NCBI RefSeq assembly: GCF_900101525.1
Contig: NZ_FMZD01000002.1
Span: 62,001-126,000, forward strand
DNA: 64,000 bases
Reading direction: 5' to 3'
Source of the DNA: Marinilactibacillus psychrotolerans
GTDB taxonomy: Bacteria; Bacillota; Bacilli; Lactobacillales; Carnobacteriaceae_A
Of this stretch, positions 1-9,557 are shown in pieces. Position 1 is the stretch's first letter; each line of letters opens with the position of its first letter. The translations under genes and the position numbers were made by a program. The notes under the pieces were generated by a model. It worked only from the letters and a program-made list of their open reading frames with translations. It made no database searches and was not told where the DNA came from.

Positions 1-32
1 AAACCAGCCCAGTGACCCTAATTTTAATGGGG

Positions 33-1007
33 CTATTTCTTGGTCGTTTCGCGCTCTACTAGTTTGAATTCTAAGTGAAATAAAGGTTCATGTCTTTTTT
101 CTAATACGTTTAGTAATAGTCGGCAAGCATTTTTTCCTTGCTCAACAATTGCATAATCGATTGTGGTGATATTCATCAAGTCACTGATTTGAAGATTATC
201 AAAACCTACAATTGCAACATCTTCAGGTATGCGATATCCCAGCAATTTCAGTTTTGAAACCACTATGGCTGCAACCGTATCCGAGTGGGCTACAATAGCA
301 TCGGGTTTAACTTCTTGCTCATGAAACCACTTTACTACGTTTTCAGCTTGTTCAGTTCGTATAATATTTAAAAAAGGTTCTGATGCATGTGGTGTCAGAT
401 TATGTTCATGACAGAAGTCTTCATAGGCTTTAATTCTTCTTTTTGTGTTAAGACCGTTAGTAGAACTATACAAATTGAGAATATTGCTGCATCCAATACT
501 CCAAAGGTAATCAAGAGTCATTTTGTAACCTTCATAGTGATCAATAAAAACAGAAGAAATCATTTTAGAATCGATACTATGTAGCGTTACTACGGGCCCA
601 TAAGCGGCATATTCTTCTAGGATCTCCCATTCGTTTACTCGATAGATTAAAAAGATGCCATCAAGCTGTTTAGATTTTAGCATATCAAAAGCTTCTAATT
701 CTCGCTGTTTATCACCATTGGTTGCAAATAGAGTAGAAGTATAACCTGCATCGTGGGCGAGCTCAATAAAAGGATTTATACGTGCAACAGCTGTTTCGTT
801 GAATTGAGTACTAATAATGCCAAGATTCTTTGTAGTCCCTCTTCTCAAATATTGAGCATTACGGTTAGGAGTATAGTTTAATTCTTTTATAGCTTGCTCA
901 ACTCTAGTGCGAGTTTCTTCACCTACATAACCATTTGAATTGATTACACGTGAAACCGTAGCTGAAGACACACCAGCAAGCTTTGCAATATCTTGAATCG
1001 TGGGCAT
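33..1007 (-). CDS. LacI/GalR family transcriptional regulator
   Basis: A 324-residue DNA-binding regulator. The N-terminal LacI helix-turn-helix is clear (IQDIAKLAGVSSATVSRVIN, residues 4-23), with the hinge segment near residue 50, followed by a periplasmic-binding-protein-like sugar domain ending in the family motif AIVGFDN near residue 270. The ATG start has an AAAGGAGGG site just upstream. It is transcribed leftwards and its likely target genes lie beyond the left edge, so the effector is unknown. A TATACT -10-like element lies about 25 bases upstream of the start. The family call is firm; the regulated pathway cannot be told from this window. Confidence 0.9.
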   Translation of the reverse strand: MPTIQDIAKLAGVSSATVSRVINSNGYVGEETRTRVEQAIKELNYTPNRNAQYLRRGTTKNLGIISTQFNETAVARINPFIELAHDAGYTSTLFATNGDKQRELEAFDMLKSKQLDGIFLIYRVNEWEILEEYAAYGPVVTLHSIDSKMISSVFIDHYEGYKMTLDYLWSIGCSNILNLYSSTNGLNTKRRIKAYEDFCHEHNLTPHASEPFLNIIRTEQAENVVKWFHEQEVKPDAIVAHSDTVAAIVVSKLKLLGYRIPEDVAIVGFDNLQISDLMNITTIDYAIVEQGKNACRLLLNVLEKRHEPLFHLEFKLVERETTKK

Positions 1008-1042
1008 TCTAATCCCTCCTTTATTTTCAAGTATAACAGATT

Positions 1043-1077
1043 TTAAAAAAGGAAATAACAGATGAAAAAGTCATCTG
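1043..1077 (-). terminator. Possible terminator of the ppx-ppk transcription unit
   Basis: An inverted repeat CAGATGA / TCATCTG (1059-1065 and 1071-1077) lies just past the ppk stop on the minus strand and is followed by a T-rich stretch. The stem is short and the T-tract interrupted, and it also overlaps the promoter region of the next minus-strand gene, so the call is tentative. Confidence 0.45.
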
Positions 1078-1109
1078 AAAATAAATAGTTAAGTTAAAAT
1101 ATATAGGAC

Positions 1110-3170
1110 TTAAAAATGATTCATTAATAACTGTTGAGAACCAACTGGGTTATCACTGTTTGCTAGTTTCTTAGTATAGCGACCGTTTGGTTCTAATTCC
1201 CAAGCTTTTGTGTTGTCATACATATAGAGTTTTAGAATATTAATTACATATTTTTTCCACGGGCCATCTAAAATCGGAAATGCTAGTTCTACGCGCTTGA
1301 TCATATTTCTGGTCATCATATCTGCTGAAGAAAGATAAAGTTCTTCATTGCCATTTTGATAAAAATAATAAACTCGACTGTGTTCCAAGAAACGACCAAT
1401 AATGCTATGAACTTGTATATTTTCACTAACGCCTGGTATTCCTGGGATCAAACAGCAGATTCCTCTGATAATCAAGTCTACTTTTACCCCTGCTTGGCTT
1501 GCTTCAAATAATTTGATAATCATTTTTTTGTCAGTTAATGAATTCATTTTAGCAATTATATGACCATTTCCATATTGTTTGTGTAAAGTGATCTCCATTT
1601 CGATATTATCTATAAACGAATCTCTCATTTCAAATGGAGAAACATGTAAATAATTGTAAGTGGGTTGTTCTGAATACCCACTTAAATAATTAAAGAAAGC
1701 AGCAACATCTTGTGTTAGTTTTTTGTTTGTTGTAATAACGCCCATATCTGTATAGAGTTTTGCTGTTTGTTCATTATAATTTCCTGTTCCTAAATGCGCA
1801 TATCTTTTAAATCCTCTATGGTCTTTTTTTACAATTAAAGTGGCTTTACTATGCGTTTTTAAATTTTTAATGCCATAAAGGATATGAGCCCCGGATTCTT
1901 CAAGTTCTCTTGCCCAGTGAACATTATTAGCTTCATCAAATCGGGCCTTTAATTCGACTAAGACAGTTACTTGAATATCTTTTCTAGCAGCTTTTTTTAA
2001 GGCTTCGATAAAAGGAGATGTATCACTTACCCTATAAAGAGTCTGTTTAATGGCGATGGTATTTGGATCTTCTACAGCTTGTCTGACTAGGTCGATCACA
2101 GGTTGAAATGAATCAAAAGGATGATGCAAAAAAATATCTTGTTTTTCAGAAAGTTCAAATATATTTTGTCTATTTAAAATATTTGGATATTTAGGCGTAA
2201 AGTTCTGAAATGCTTCTGTTGTAATAAATGTCTTTAATTCTGAAGCAATATTAGACAGAACAGTTAAGTCAAGAGGTCCACTGATTTCATAAACATCACG
2301 TTCTAACAAGTCAAGTTCTTCCATTAAATAGGTAACATCTTCTTTAAATGTAGAGGAAGCTGTTCTGACATCAACCTCAAGCCGGACAGCTCTTCCGTTT
2401 TTTCGTTTCAAAAGATAATCTTCAATGACAGAAAGCAAGTCTTCTGCTCCTTCTTCTTGTAGTTCTAAATCAGCATTTCGAGTAATACGAAAAGTAAAGG
2501 AATACTCGACCTCATAACCTATAAATAGTTCATTTAGAAATTTGAAAAGAATTTCTTCAGTAAATAAAACAACTTTTGTATCGTTCCCTTCAAGAATATG
2601 AAACCTTTCTATAAGTAAAGGAACAGGTAGAATAGCAATAAAGGGACTACCTGATTTTTTTAAACGAACAAACAAATGGATAACCTCATCGTTTAAATGA
2701 GGGAATGGCCGATAAGCATCTACTCCGAAGGGCGTAATTGCAGGTTTAATATGATTTCGAAAAATATTTTTTGCTTGACGCAACGCTGATTCGTCCAAAT
2801 CTTCAATGTGTTTGAATAGAACATTTTTCTTTGCTAGCTCTTTTAGATTCTGATCGTATAAGTCATATTGATAACGTACGATAGTTTTATTTTTTTTAGA
2901 AATTTTGTCTAATTGTTTTTCTGGACTCCATTGTTTTTTTGAATCAGGGTCCTTTACACCGAGCCGAAGCTGATCTTGCAGGCCAGCTACTCGTACTTTG
3001 AAAAACTCATCCGAATTTGAACTGCCGATAGACAGAAATTTTAATTTTTCAAGTAAAGGATTGGCTGAATCTTCTGCCTCAGCAAGCACTCGCTCGTTAA
3101 AATCTAACCATGATAATTCTCTATTCTGATAATATATTGGGTTGTGTAAATCAATTGACTGATGCTGCAT
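1110..3170 (-). CDS. ppk1: Polyphosphate kinase 1
   Basis: A 686-residue PPK1, which reversibly makes inorganic polyphosphate from ATP at the membrane or cytoplasm. The N-terminal helical domain (NRELSWLDFNERVL, residues 16-29), the middle domain, and two phospholipase-D-like C-terminal domains are all present. The two conserved histidines are seen: His440 in KTHSK (the usual autophosphorylated His) and His459 in HLGTGNYN. Length is normal for the family. It follows ppx by about 35 bases on the same strand, so both enzymes of polyphosphate turnover are probably cotranscribed. The ATG start is preceded by a GGAGGG site. Confidence 0.95.
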   Translation of the reverse strand: MQHQSIDLHNPIYYQNRELSWLDFNERVLAEAEDSANPLLEKLKFLSIGSSNSDEFFKVRVAGLQDQLRLGVKDPDSKKQWSPEKQLDKISKKNKTIVRYQYDLYDQNLKELAKKNVLFKHIEDLDESALRQAKNIFRNHIKPAITPFGVDAYRPFPHLNDEVIHLFVRLKKSGSPFIAILPVPLLIERFHILEGNDTKVVLFTEEILFKFLNELFIGYEVEYSFTFRITRNADLELQEEGAEDLLSVIEDYLLKRKNGRAVRLEVDVRTASSTFKEDVTYLMEELDLLERDVYEISGPLDLTVLSNIASELKTFITTEAFQNFTPKYPNILNRQNIFELSEKQDIFLHHPFDSFQPVIDLVRQAVEDPNTIAIKQTLYRVSDTSPFIEALKKAARKDIQVTVLVELKARFDEANNVHWARELEESGAHILYGIKNLKTHSKATLIVKKDHRGFKRYAHLGTGNYNEQTAKLYTDMGVITTNKKLTQDVAAFFNYLSGYSEQPTYNYLHVSPFEMRDSFIDNIEMEITLHKQYGNGHIIAKMNSLTDKKMIIKLFEASQAGVKVDLIIRGICCLIPGIPGVSENIQVHSIIGRFLEHSRVYYFYQNGNEELYLSSADMMTRNMIKRVELAFPILDGPWKKYVINILKLYMYDNTKAWELEPNGRYTKKLANSDNPVGSQQLLMNHF

Positions 3171-3203
3171 GAAATTCCCTCCGAATAACTTAGTCGATCA
3201 ATT

Positions 3204-4754
3204 CTACTGTGATTCACTTTTAAATATAATGTGGACAGTACCACCAAGTACACGTTCCAAATGATTTTTATGTTTGTTCGCACGATATTTCTCCGAGACG
3301 ACATCTCCATTATAGGTTACAGTCAGTTCAAATTCATCTTCAGAATTTTTTCGTTTCGTTAACTGAATATCCGTAACCATATTAACGTGGGAATCATTTA
3401 ACGCCTCTGCAAACTTAATAATACTTCCCAAATAAAGTAAAGTTTCACTTTCTTCTTCGCTGAACCAGCCTTCAACAGCTTGACTATATTGATTAAATAA
3501 CGAACGGTTTTTGTAGCTTGCCATCAAAGCTAACCGTACGCGGTCTTTATGATTAAACCCTTGAAGATTACTGTTAGAAATAATGTAAAACGTATGCTGC
3601 GACTTTGAGTCATCCTCAACATAGCTGCCCAGATTATAAAGAGAAGCAGCATAGTGGACAAGAATGAGCTGATCTTCATTTATAGAAATAATATTTTTTT
3701 CTTGTAGAAGGTTTATTAGACGATCAGCCAGTAAAATTCGCTGATGGGCTCCGATAGCCCGTATATTATAACGTTTCGACATTCTTTCTACTGTTTGGCG
3801 TTTGACACCATAAAGGTCATAAGGCGTGTTATGTGTTCGGTTGATATAATCGATTACTAGTCCTTCTCGCAGTCCGCGAGTACTTAGAGCAAATTCAGAA
3901 GAATCCATATAATGAAATAATTGAACAAAAACGATCCCAGCTGGAATAATAATATCTTTTCTATCTTCGCTTAAACCGTCAAGTTTAGATAATTGCTTCA
4001 TAGAACTATCGGCTAAAAGTTGAAACGTATCTACTAATTCTGATTCTTTCATAGTATATTCATGAATACCGGCGATTGGATAATTTGATTGACGCTGGAA
4101 AACGTCGGCTATATTACGAGCAGAACCTCCAATGCCTATTAGAGGCACATTAACTTCAGAAAGCCAATCTAGCGTAGCCATCTGCTCACGTACCCAGTTT
4201 TCAGCTTTTTTAATCGCTTTAGGATCATTGTGTTCTTTTCCATCAAAAAATTGAGTTTTTAAGCTCACCACTCCAAATGGGAAACTATGGGATTTTACAA
4301 CTTGTTTATCTTTAAAGAGGGTTAACTCAGTACTACCTCCGCCAATATCGATGGTTACACCATCTCTTAAGCCCATTGTATGGCGTACGGCATAGTTTCC
4401 AAAGAAAGCTTCTTCTTCTTCATTCAGTATCTTTAAATCTAAATCAGTTTTGTCTTTTACAAGTTTTAATATAGACTGGGCGTTCTTAGAACGACGAATA
4501 GCAGCTGTCGCGACCGATATCATTGTTTCGATATGATAACGATGCGCAATTTCTGTAAAACTTTCTAGCGCTTCAAGTAGAACTTCTATTCCTGCTTTTT
4601 TCATTATTTGGTCTTCATCTAGGTATTGTACTAGCCTTGCAGGAGTTTTAATATTCTGTAATTCTGTAATGGTCTGATTGGCATCAATTTCAAATATAAC
4701 TAGTCGTATCGTATTTGAACCAACATCAATTAACCCTATTCTTTGGTTAGGCAT
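3204..4754 (-). CDS. ppx: Exopolyphosphatase (Ppx/GppA family)
   Basis: Ppx/GppA phosphatase of about 516 residues, which releases phosphate from polyphosphate ends (or acts on pppGpp). Two ASKHA nucleotide-binding signatures are visible: GLIDVGSNTIRLVIFEI at the N-terminus and TIDIGGGSTEL near residue 140. A C-terminal helical, HD-like region follows, matching the long form of the family. I start it at the ATG at 4754, because an AAGGAGA site sits seven bases before it; an in-frame ATG 21 bases further upstream overlaps that site. First gene of the ppx-ppk pair. Confidence 0.92.
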   Translation of the reverse strand: MPNQRIGLIDVGSNTIRLVIFEIDANQTITELQNIKTPARLVQYLDEDQIMKKAGIEVLLEALESFTEIAHRYHIETMISVATAAIRRSKNAQSILKLVKDKTDLDLKILNEEEEAFFGNYAVRHTMGLRDGVTIDIGGGSTELTLFKDKQVVKSHSFPFGVVSLKTQFFDGKEHNDPKAIKKAENWVREQMATLDWLSEVNVPLIGIGGSARNIADVFQRQSNYPIAGIHEYTMKESELVDTFQLLADSSMKQLSKLDGLSEDRKDIIIPAGIVFVQLFHYMDSSEFALSTRGLREGLVIDYINRTHNTPYDLYGVKRQTVERMSKRYNIRAIGAHQRILLADRLINLLQEKNIISINEDQLILVHYAASLYNLGSYVEDDSKSQHTFYIISNSNLQGFNHKDRVRLALMASYKNRSLFNQYSQAVEGWFSEEESETLLYLGSIIKFAEALNDSHVNMVTDIQLTKRKNSEDEFELTVTYNGDVVSEKYRANKHKNHLERVLGGTVHIIFKSESQ

Positions 4755-4841
4755 TAAATAGTCTCCTTCATTCAAGATAGATTTCTTTACATCTATATCA
4801 TACTTGAAAGAAAGGGAAAATGTCGAAAATAACAGACAAAT

Positions 4842-4858
4842 ATTACAAAAACATTACA
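4842..4858 (-). promoter_or_regulatory. WalR-type binding box
   Basis: On the minus strand the sequence reads TGTAAT, five bases, TGTAAT: a perfect match to the WalR (YycF) direct repeat TGTWAH-N5-TGTWAH. It lies between the divergent ppx and the 3D-domain wall protein gene. A second, imperfect pair (TGTAAT-N4-TGTAAG, plus strand, 4944-4959) is nearer the downstream promoter. WalR controls wall hydrolase genes in Bacillus and relatives, including the 3D-domain protein YocH, which fits the plus-strand neighbour. Confidence 0.5.
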
Positions 4859-4969
4859 TTGAAAGTGAATTTGGTAGAATCCAGTCATATCATTACGTAA
4901 TCGACTCTTCTTAAATCAAAAAGAAGCCCAATTAAAAATGTTTTGTAATAAATTGTAAGAATATAGAAA

Positions 4970-4997
4970 TGTACAGCGTTGTTTTTATATGTATAAT
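4970..4997 (+). promoter_or_regulatory. Putative promoter of the 3D-domain protein gene
   Basis: TGTACA (4970-4975), a 16-base spacer and a perfect TATAAT (4992-4997) lie about 70 bases before the start of the 3D-domain gene. The -10 is strong and the -35 matches at four of six positions. Confidence 0.5.
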
Positions 4998-5068
4998 AGC
5001 AAAGCAATACGCAATCATATCATATTTATAAATGAAATTAATTAAAGAAAGGGTTGTTCTTAAAAGCC

Positions 5069-6208
5069 ATGAAGAAATGGATAACAGGATTTGCTGTACT
5101 TATACTAGGAGTCGTAAATATATTTAGTGCTCAAGTTGCTTCAGCTGATTCACTGGATGACATTCGTCAGCAGCAAGAACAAAAAAAAGAAGCGATCGGT
5201 TCACTGCAAGATAAAGTCGCTAACGCACTGGAAGAAACTAGTGCAATGAATGAAAAAATTGATGCTTTAAATTCAGAAATTTCTGATACAGAAGCAAACA
5301 TTGATGATAAAGAAGTAGAGATCACAGAACAAGAAAAAATTGTAGAAGCTAGATTAGAACAAGCTAGTCAGAGATTACAAGCACTGCAAACGAATGGTAT
5401 GAATAATGACATCATTATGACGATTCTTGAAGCAGAGGACTTGAGTGATTTATTCAGTCGTACACTAACGGTATTACAATTAACGGATGCAGGTAATCAA
5501 CTGATTGAAGAAGCGCAAGCAGAAGCGGATAAATTAGCAGAGCTAAAAGAAGAATTAGTTACAGAAAAAGAAGATTTAAAAGCAGATCTTGCATTAGTTT
5601 CAGAAGAGAAAGCTACTTATGATGAAAAAGTTTCTTCACTACAAGCTTTAGTAAAAGAAAATCAATCCGAATTGACTCAGCTGGAAACACGTGAAGCGGA
5701 TGAAACAGCTCGTATCGAAACATCCCGTCAAGCAGCTCGTGCCGAAGCAATCAAAGCAGCTGAAGAGCAACGCGCAGCAAATGAGGCAGTTGTCTCAACT
5801 TCTTCTAGCTCTGATAATTCAAATAGTTCTTCTAAGGTAGAAGCAGCAACAAATAAAGGTACTAAGCAATCTTCACCAGCAAAACAAAGTGCTAAACCGG
5901 CTCAAAGTAACTCAAGTGCGAGTGGACGTACGGTTCAAGTAAGTGCGACTGGATACTCAACGCAACAAGCTAACTTGAGTACACATACTGCAACTGGAAT
6001 AGATTTGAGAGTGAACCCGAGAGTCATTGCGGTAGACCCTTCAGTTATTCCATTAGGATCTACAGTTGAAATTCCTGGAAAAGGGGTTTATATTGCTGGA
6101 GATACAGGTGGAGCTATCAAAGGAAACAAAATCGATATTCATTTCTCTACAGTATCTGAAGCATTTGCATGGGGAAGAAAAACAATTACCGTGAAAATTC
6201 TTAATTAG
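5069..6208 (+). CDS. Secreted 3D-domain peptidoglycan-active protein with coiled-coil N-terminus
   Basis: About 379 residues. A signal peptide (MKKWITGFAVLILGVV, cleavage probably after ASA) is followed by a long coiled coil like that of PcsB/CwlO proteins, a Ser-rich low-complexity linker (about residues 240-290) and a C-terminal 3D domain with its conserved aspartates (VIAVDPSVIPLGS, AGDTGG, KIDIHF). 3D domains are found in lytic transglycosylase-like wall enzymes such as YocH and Sps/MltA relatives. Start choice is uncertain: a TTG at 5054 lies directly against the AAAGAAAGGG site, while the ATG at 5069 gives the better signal peptide. A WalR-type box upstream supports a role in wall turnover. 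Confidence 0.85.
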   Translation: MKKWITGFAVLILGVVNIFSAQVASADSLDDIRQQQEQKKEAIGSLQDKVANALEETSAMNEKIDALNSEISDTEANIDDKEVEITEQEKIVEARLEQASQRLQALQTNGMNNDIIMTILEAEDLSDLFSRTLTVLQLTDAGNQLIEEAQAEADKLAELKEELVTEKEDLKADLALVSEEKATYDEKVSSLQALVKENQSELTQLETREADETARIETSRQAARAEAIKAAEEQRAANEAVVSTSSSSDNSNSSSKVEAATNKGTKQSSPAKQSAKPAQSNSSASGRTVQVSATGYSTQQANLSTHTATGIDLRVNPRVIAVDPSVIPLGSTVEIPGKGVYIAGDTGGAIKGNKIDIHFSTVSEAFAWGRKTITVKILN

Positions 6209-6243
6209 TTATTAAATGTAAAATGTATCAAACTAAATATTTG

Positions 6244-6279
6244 GGAGCAGTCGCTGTTATAAGTGACCGCTCTTTTTTT
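6244..6279 (+). terminator. Rho-independent terminator after the 3D-domain gene
   Basis: Stem GAGCAGTCGCT / AGTGACCGCTC (one mismatch, one G-T pair) followed by seven T. Confidence 0.8.
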
Positions 6280-6450
6280 ATGCTAGAAAGATTGCTGATA
6301 GGATAATTTAAGTGAAACAAGAAACAGGAGCTAATTTCCTATACCTGACAAGCGTTCCCGTTTTTGGTAGAATAACCGTATTGATTTAAATAAAGAAAGA
6401 TAAGCATTCGAAAAACTACTAAGAAAATAAACAGGATTGAGGGAAGAATA

Positions 6451-6705
6451 ATGCCTAATAAGGATATGGAATTCTTTAAAGGAAAAGACGAAGATAGTTT
6501 TTTAACTGCTTGGCAAGCCCAGTATGGTGTGTTATCAGAAGAAGGAATTGATGAATTGTATGTGAATATTACAGAAGAAATTGATCGTCAGGTAGAAAGC
6601 GGAGAACATGAACTGGGAGACATTTTTGAATACAAAGGAATTCAAGTTGGGAAATCTGATTATAATCAGTTTCACCAAATCTATTTATTTGAACAAGAAA
6701 ACTAA
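6451..6705 (+). CDS. Small acidic conserved hypothetical protein
   Basis: An 84-residue acidic, soluble-looking protein, with no signal peptide, membrane segment or cysteine. A GAGGGAAG site precedes the ATG. It ends 28 bases before uvrC and may be cotranscribed with it. I do not recognise the family. Good ribosome site and coding-like composition argue that it is real. Confidence 0.7.
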   Translation: MPNKDMEFFKGKDEDSFLTAWQAQYGVLSEEGIDELYVNITEEIDRQVESGEHELGDIFEYKGIQVGKSDYNQFHQIYLFEQEN

Positions 6706-6733
6706 TTAACGTAATTTAAAAGGAGGTGTTTCT

Positions 6734-8521
6734 TTGTCTATAGAGTTGATTGATAACAAATTGAGTTTACTGCCGGATCTACCAGGCTGTTATATTATGA
6801 AAGATAAAAATGATCAAATCATTTATATTGGAAAAGCAAAAAATCTTAAAAACCGAGTTCGATCTTATTTTAGGGGTACGCATGACGGCAAGACAGCACG
6901 ACTTGTTCAAGATATCAGAAATTTTGAAACCATCGTCACTGGATCAGATAAAGAAGCCCTTTTATTAGAAGTGACCCTGATTCAAAAACATCAACCGAAA
7001 TACAATATTCGTCTGAAAAGAGGGACTAGTTACCCCTATCTGAAAATTACAAATGAAAAAGATCCAAAGTTGATCATTACATCTGAAGTTGTAAAAGATG
7101 GAGCACAATATTTTGGTCCTTATCCAGATGTATATGCTGCCTCAGAAACACAGCAGCTGATCCAGAAAATATATCCACTTAGGAAGTGTAATGGCTATCA
7201 GAAACGGGCTTGTTTATACTACCATATTGGTCAATGTATTGGACCATGTGATCATGAGGTTCCTAAAGAGGAATACGATAAGCAAATTAGAAAGATTCGT
7301 AGCTTTTTAAATGGAAATGTCCACGATATCAAACGAGATCTTAAGCAGAAAATGGATGAAGCTGCTAAAGAAATGAACTATGAGAGTGCAGCTGAATTTC
7401 GTGATCAAATTGCATATATTGAAAAAACGGTAGAAAAACAATCGATTATTTCAAATAGTTTTATGCCTCGTGATTTCTTCAACTTCTATATGGATAAAGG
7501 ATGGATTTCGATTCAAGTTTTCTTTGTTCGTCAAGCAACTCTGATCAAGAGAGATGCAACCATGTTTCCTTGTTATGATCCACCCGAAGAAGAACTGATG
7601 AGTTTTATCCTGCAGTACTATAATAATGAAAATAATATTCTGCCTAGTGAAATTTATGTGCCTGAAACAGTAGATAAAGAAGTTTTGGCAGAAGCAGTAG
7701 AAGCTAAAGTGATCAATCCTAAAATGGGAAGAAAAAAGGAACTGTTAGATTTAACTGGTAAAAATAGTGAGCTCGCTTTAAAAGAGAAATTTAGATTAAT
7801 TGAAATGAACCAGCGTAAAACAACAGGAGCTATTCAAGAGCTTTCTCAAGCAATGGGATTACCTTATATTGAACGGATAGAATCATTTGACCATTCGAAC
7901 ATTCAAGGAACCAATCCTGTTTCTGCCATGATTTCTTTTAAAGATGGAAAACCGGACAAAAATAATTATCGGAAATATAAAATCAAGACGGTGGTTGGAA
8001 GCAACGAAGCCGCTACTACTCAAGAAGTAATCAGAAGGCGATATAGTCGGCTTCTCAAAGAGGGAAAGCCATTACCTGACCTTATCTTAATGGATGGAGG
8101 CAAGGTTCAAGTAAATGCGGCAGTAGATGTGTTAACGAATGAACTCTCTTTGGATATTCCTGTAGCTGGAATGGTGAAAGATAATAAACACCGTACAGCT
8201 AGTCTGATATTTGGAGAAAACCTAGAAATAGTAGTGCTGGATCCTCGTAGTCAAGCTTTCCATCTTGTACAGCGAATACAGGAAGAAGTTCATAGATTTG
8301 CGATTACATTCCATCGTAATGTACGAAGTAAAAACAGCTTCACTTCTAAATTAGATGAAGTGGAAGGTGTGGGACCTAAAACAAAGACGAAAGTACTCAG
8401 ACATTTCAAATCTATGAAACGATTAAAAGATGCAGATATAGAGGAAATAAAAAAACTAGGAATTTCAGAAACGGTAGCAATACGGATAAAAGAAACCCTT
8501 GCGGAATATCAGTCAAATTAA
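6734..8521 (+). CDS. uvrC: UvrABC excinuclease subunit C
   Basis: A 595-residue UvrC, the nuclease that makes both incisions in nucleotide excision repair. Order of domains: GIY-YIG nuclease at the N-terminus (LPGCYIMKDKNDQIIYIGKAK, about residues 14-35 in two parts), a cysteine-bearing segment (CNGYQKRACLYYHIGQCIGPC), the UVR helix pair near residue 205, the RNase H-like endonuclease region (ESFDHSNIQGT, LILMDGGKVQV) and a helix-hairpin-helix tail (VEGVGPKTKTKVLRHF). It starts at TTG with a perfect AAAGGAGGTG site seven bases upstream. Normal length. Confidence 0.97.
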   Translation: MSIELIDNKLSLLPDLPGCYIMKDKNDQIIYIGKAKNLKNRVRSYFRGTHDGKTARLVQDIRNFETIVTGSDKEALLLEVTLIQKHQPKYNIRLKRGTSYPYLKITNEKDPKLIITSEVVKDGAQYFGPYPDVYAASETQQLIQKIYPLRKCNGYQKRACLYYHIGQCIGPCDHEVPKEEYDKQIRKIRSFLNGNVHDIKRDLKQKMDEAAKEMNYESAAEFRDQIAYIEKTVEKQSIISNSFMPRDFFNFYMDKGWISIQVFFVRQATLIKRDATMFPCYDPPEEELMSFILQYYNNENNILPSEIYVPETVDKEVLAEAVEAKVINPKMGRKKELLDLTGKNSELALKEKFRLIEMNQRKTTGAIQELSQAMGLPYIERIESFDHSNIQGTNPVSAMISFKDGKPDKNNYRKYKIKTVVGSNEAATTQEVIRRRYSRLLKEGKPLPDLILMDGGKVQVNAAVDVLTNELSLDIPVAGMVKDNKHRTASLIFGENLEIVVLDPRSQAFHLVQRIQEEVHRFAITFHRNVRSKNSFTSKLDEVEGVGPKTKTKVLRHFKSMKRLKDADIEEIKKLGISETVAIRIKETLAEYQSN

Positions 8522-8545
8522 TTTAGATAGAAAGTTGGAAGTACA

Positions 8546-9106
8546 GTGATTCGCGATGCAGAACCAAAGGATATAGAAGAAATCGTGGAATTATTTAAAG
8601 TGATTTTGGAAGAATTAGACTTACCTGTTTTGCAAAATGTCTCATGGTTGCAGTTAAAGCCCGCTTTAATGGAGGCAGCAAATAGTAGTGAATATCGCTA
8701 TAGTTATAAGAATGCAATTGTTAAAGAAATAGATAAAAAAGTGGTTGGATTTAGTTATGGGTATCGTGGAGAAACAGATAAAAAACGAGATAAAGTCCTA
8801 TTAGAAATATTAACTAAGCATGACTTACCACATTTTGTGATTTTTCAAGAGGATGAAACAGAAGCTGGGGAATGGTATATAGATTCTTTAGTAGTCAATG
8901 AATTATTTAGAGGTTTCGGAATTGGTAGAGAACTGCTACATGCAGTATATCAGCAGGCAAAATCTTCTGGTATAGATAAAGTTGGATTAAATGTAAATCA
9001 GTCAAATCCTAAAGCACGTAAACTTTATGAAAAAGAAGGATTTCGCAAAAGTAGAGAAATTGAATTAATGGGACATTTATATACTCATATGCAAAAGCAA
9101 GTCTAA
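8546..9106 (+). CDS. GNAT family N-acetyltransferase
   Basis: A 186-residue GNAT acetyltransferase. The acetyl-CoA motif is seen in the stretch WYIDSLVVNELFRGFGIGRELL (about residues 111-132, R-x-x-G-x-G/A variant), followed by the NQSNPKARKLYEKEGF motif typical of the fold. GTG start with a weak site. It lies 24 bases after uvrC and shares its terminator. Substrate unknown. Confidence 0.85.
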   Translation: MIRDAEPKDIEEIVELFKVILEELDLPVLQNVSWLQLKPALMEAANSSEYRYSYKNAIVKEIDKKVVGFSYGYRGETDKKRDKVLLEILTKHDLPHFVIFQEDETEAGEWYIDSLVVNELFRGFGIGRELLHAVYQQAKSSGIDKVGLNVNQSNPKARKLYEKEGFRKSREIELMGHLYTHMQKQV

Positions 9107-9147
9107 AAAAAGATCGCCTAGGAATATTCCTAGGTGATCTTTTTTTA
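9105..9147. terminator. Bidirectional terminator between uvrC-GNAT and the YqkB-like gene
   Basis: A near-perfect 15-bp stem (AGATCGCCTAGGAAT / ATTCCTAGGTGATCT) with A-run on the left and T-run on the right, between convergent genes. Confidence 0.9.
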
Positions 9148-9489
9148 TAAGCTTTTACTCTGATCATTGACTACACGTAAATTATCAACAATCATTCCTG
9201 AACGGCCTTTTAGTTGGAGAGTATTCATCTTTTCCTGATAATCTATTAATGGATCATCGTCTAAGTGTGTTACTTTAGTAGGATCGATATAAACGGGTCC
9301 TAGAGGAGAATTCAATGTTTCGCAAGATTCACTGATATTATCGGAAACTTTTAGTTCAAATACTCCAGTAATACTACAAGCGTATGAACCTTGGAATTTT
9401 TCGTTATAGTAAAGTTCTAATTTTCCAGAATGATCTTCTAAGATATTAGAGATTCTTTTTTGTGCGAGAGCGGTCATTGCAATTTCCAT
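9145..9489 (-). CDS. HesB/IscA-like (YqkB-type) iron-sulfur biosynthesis family protein
   Basis: A 114-residue member of the Fe-S biosynthesis (HesB-like) fold, closest in character to the Firmicutes YqkB group: the N-terminal segment MTALAQKRISNIL resembles A-type carriers, but the paired C-terminal cysteines of true IscA/SufA carriers are absent; only two cysteines (about residues 38 and 56) are present. It is therefore not a classical A-type carrier. Monocistronic on the minus strand. Confidence 0.65.
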   Translation of the reverse strand: MEIAMTALAQKRISNILEDHSGKLELYYNEKFQGSYACSITGVFELKVSDNISESCETLNSPLGPVYIDPTKVTHLDDDPLIDYQEKMNTLQLKGRSGMIVDNLRVVNDQSKSL

Positions 9490-9557
9490 TTAGACACATC
9501 CTTAATTTGAAAGTAATCTTATTTTCTAATAAATAAGTGAAAGGAGAAAAGGACTGA

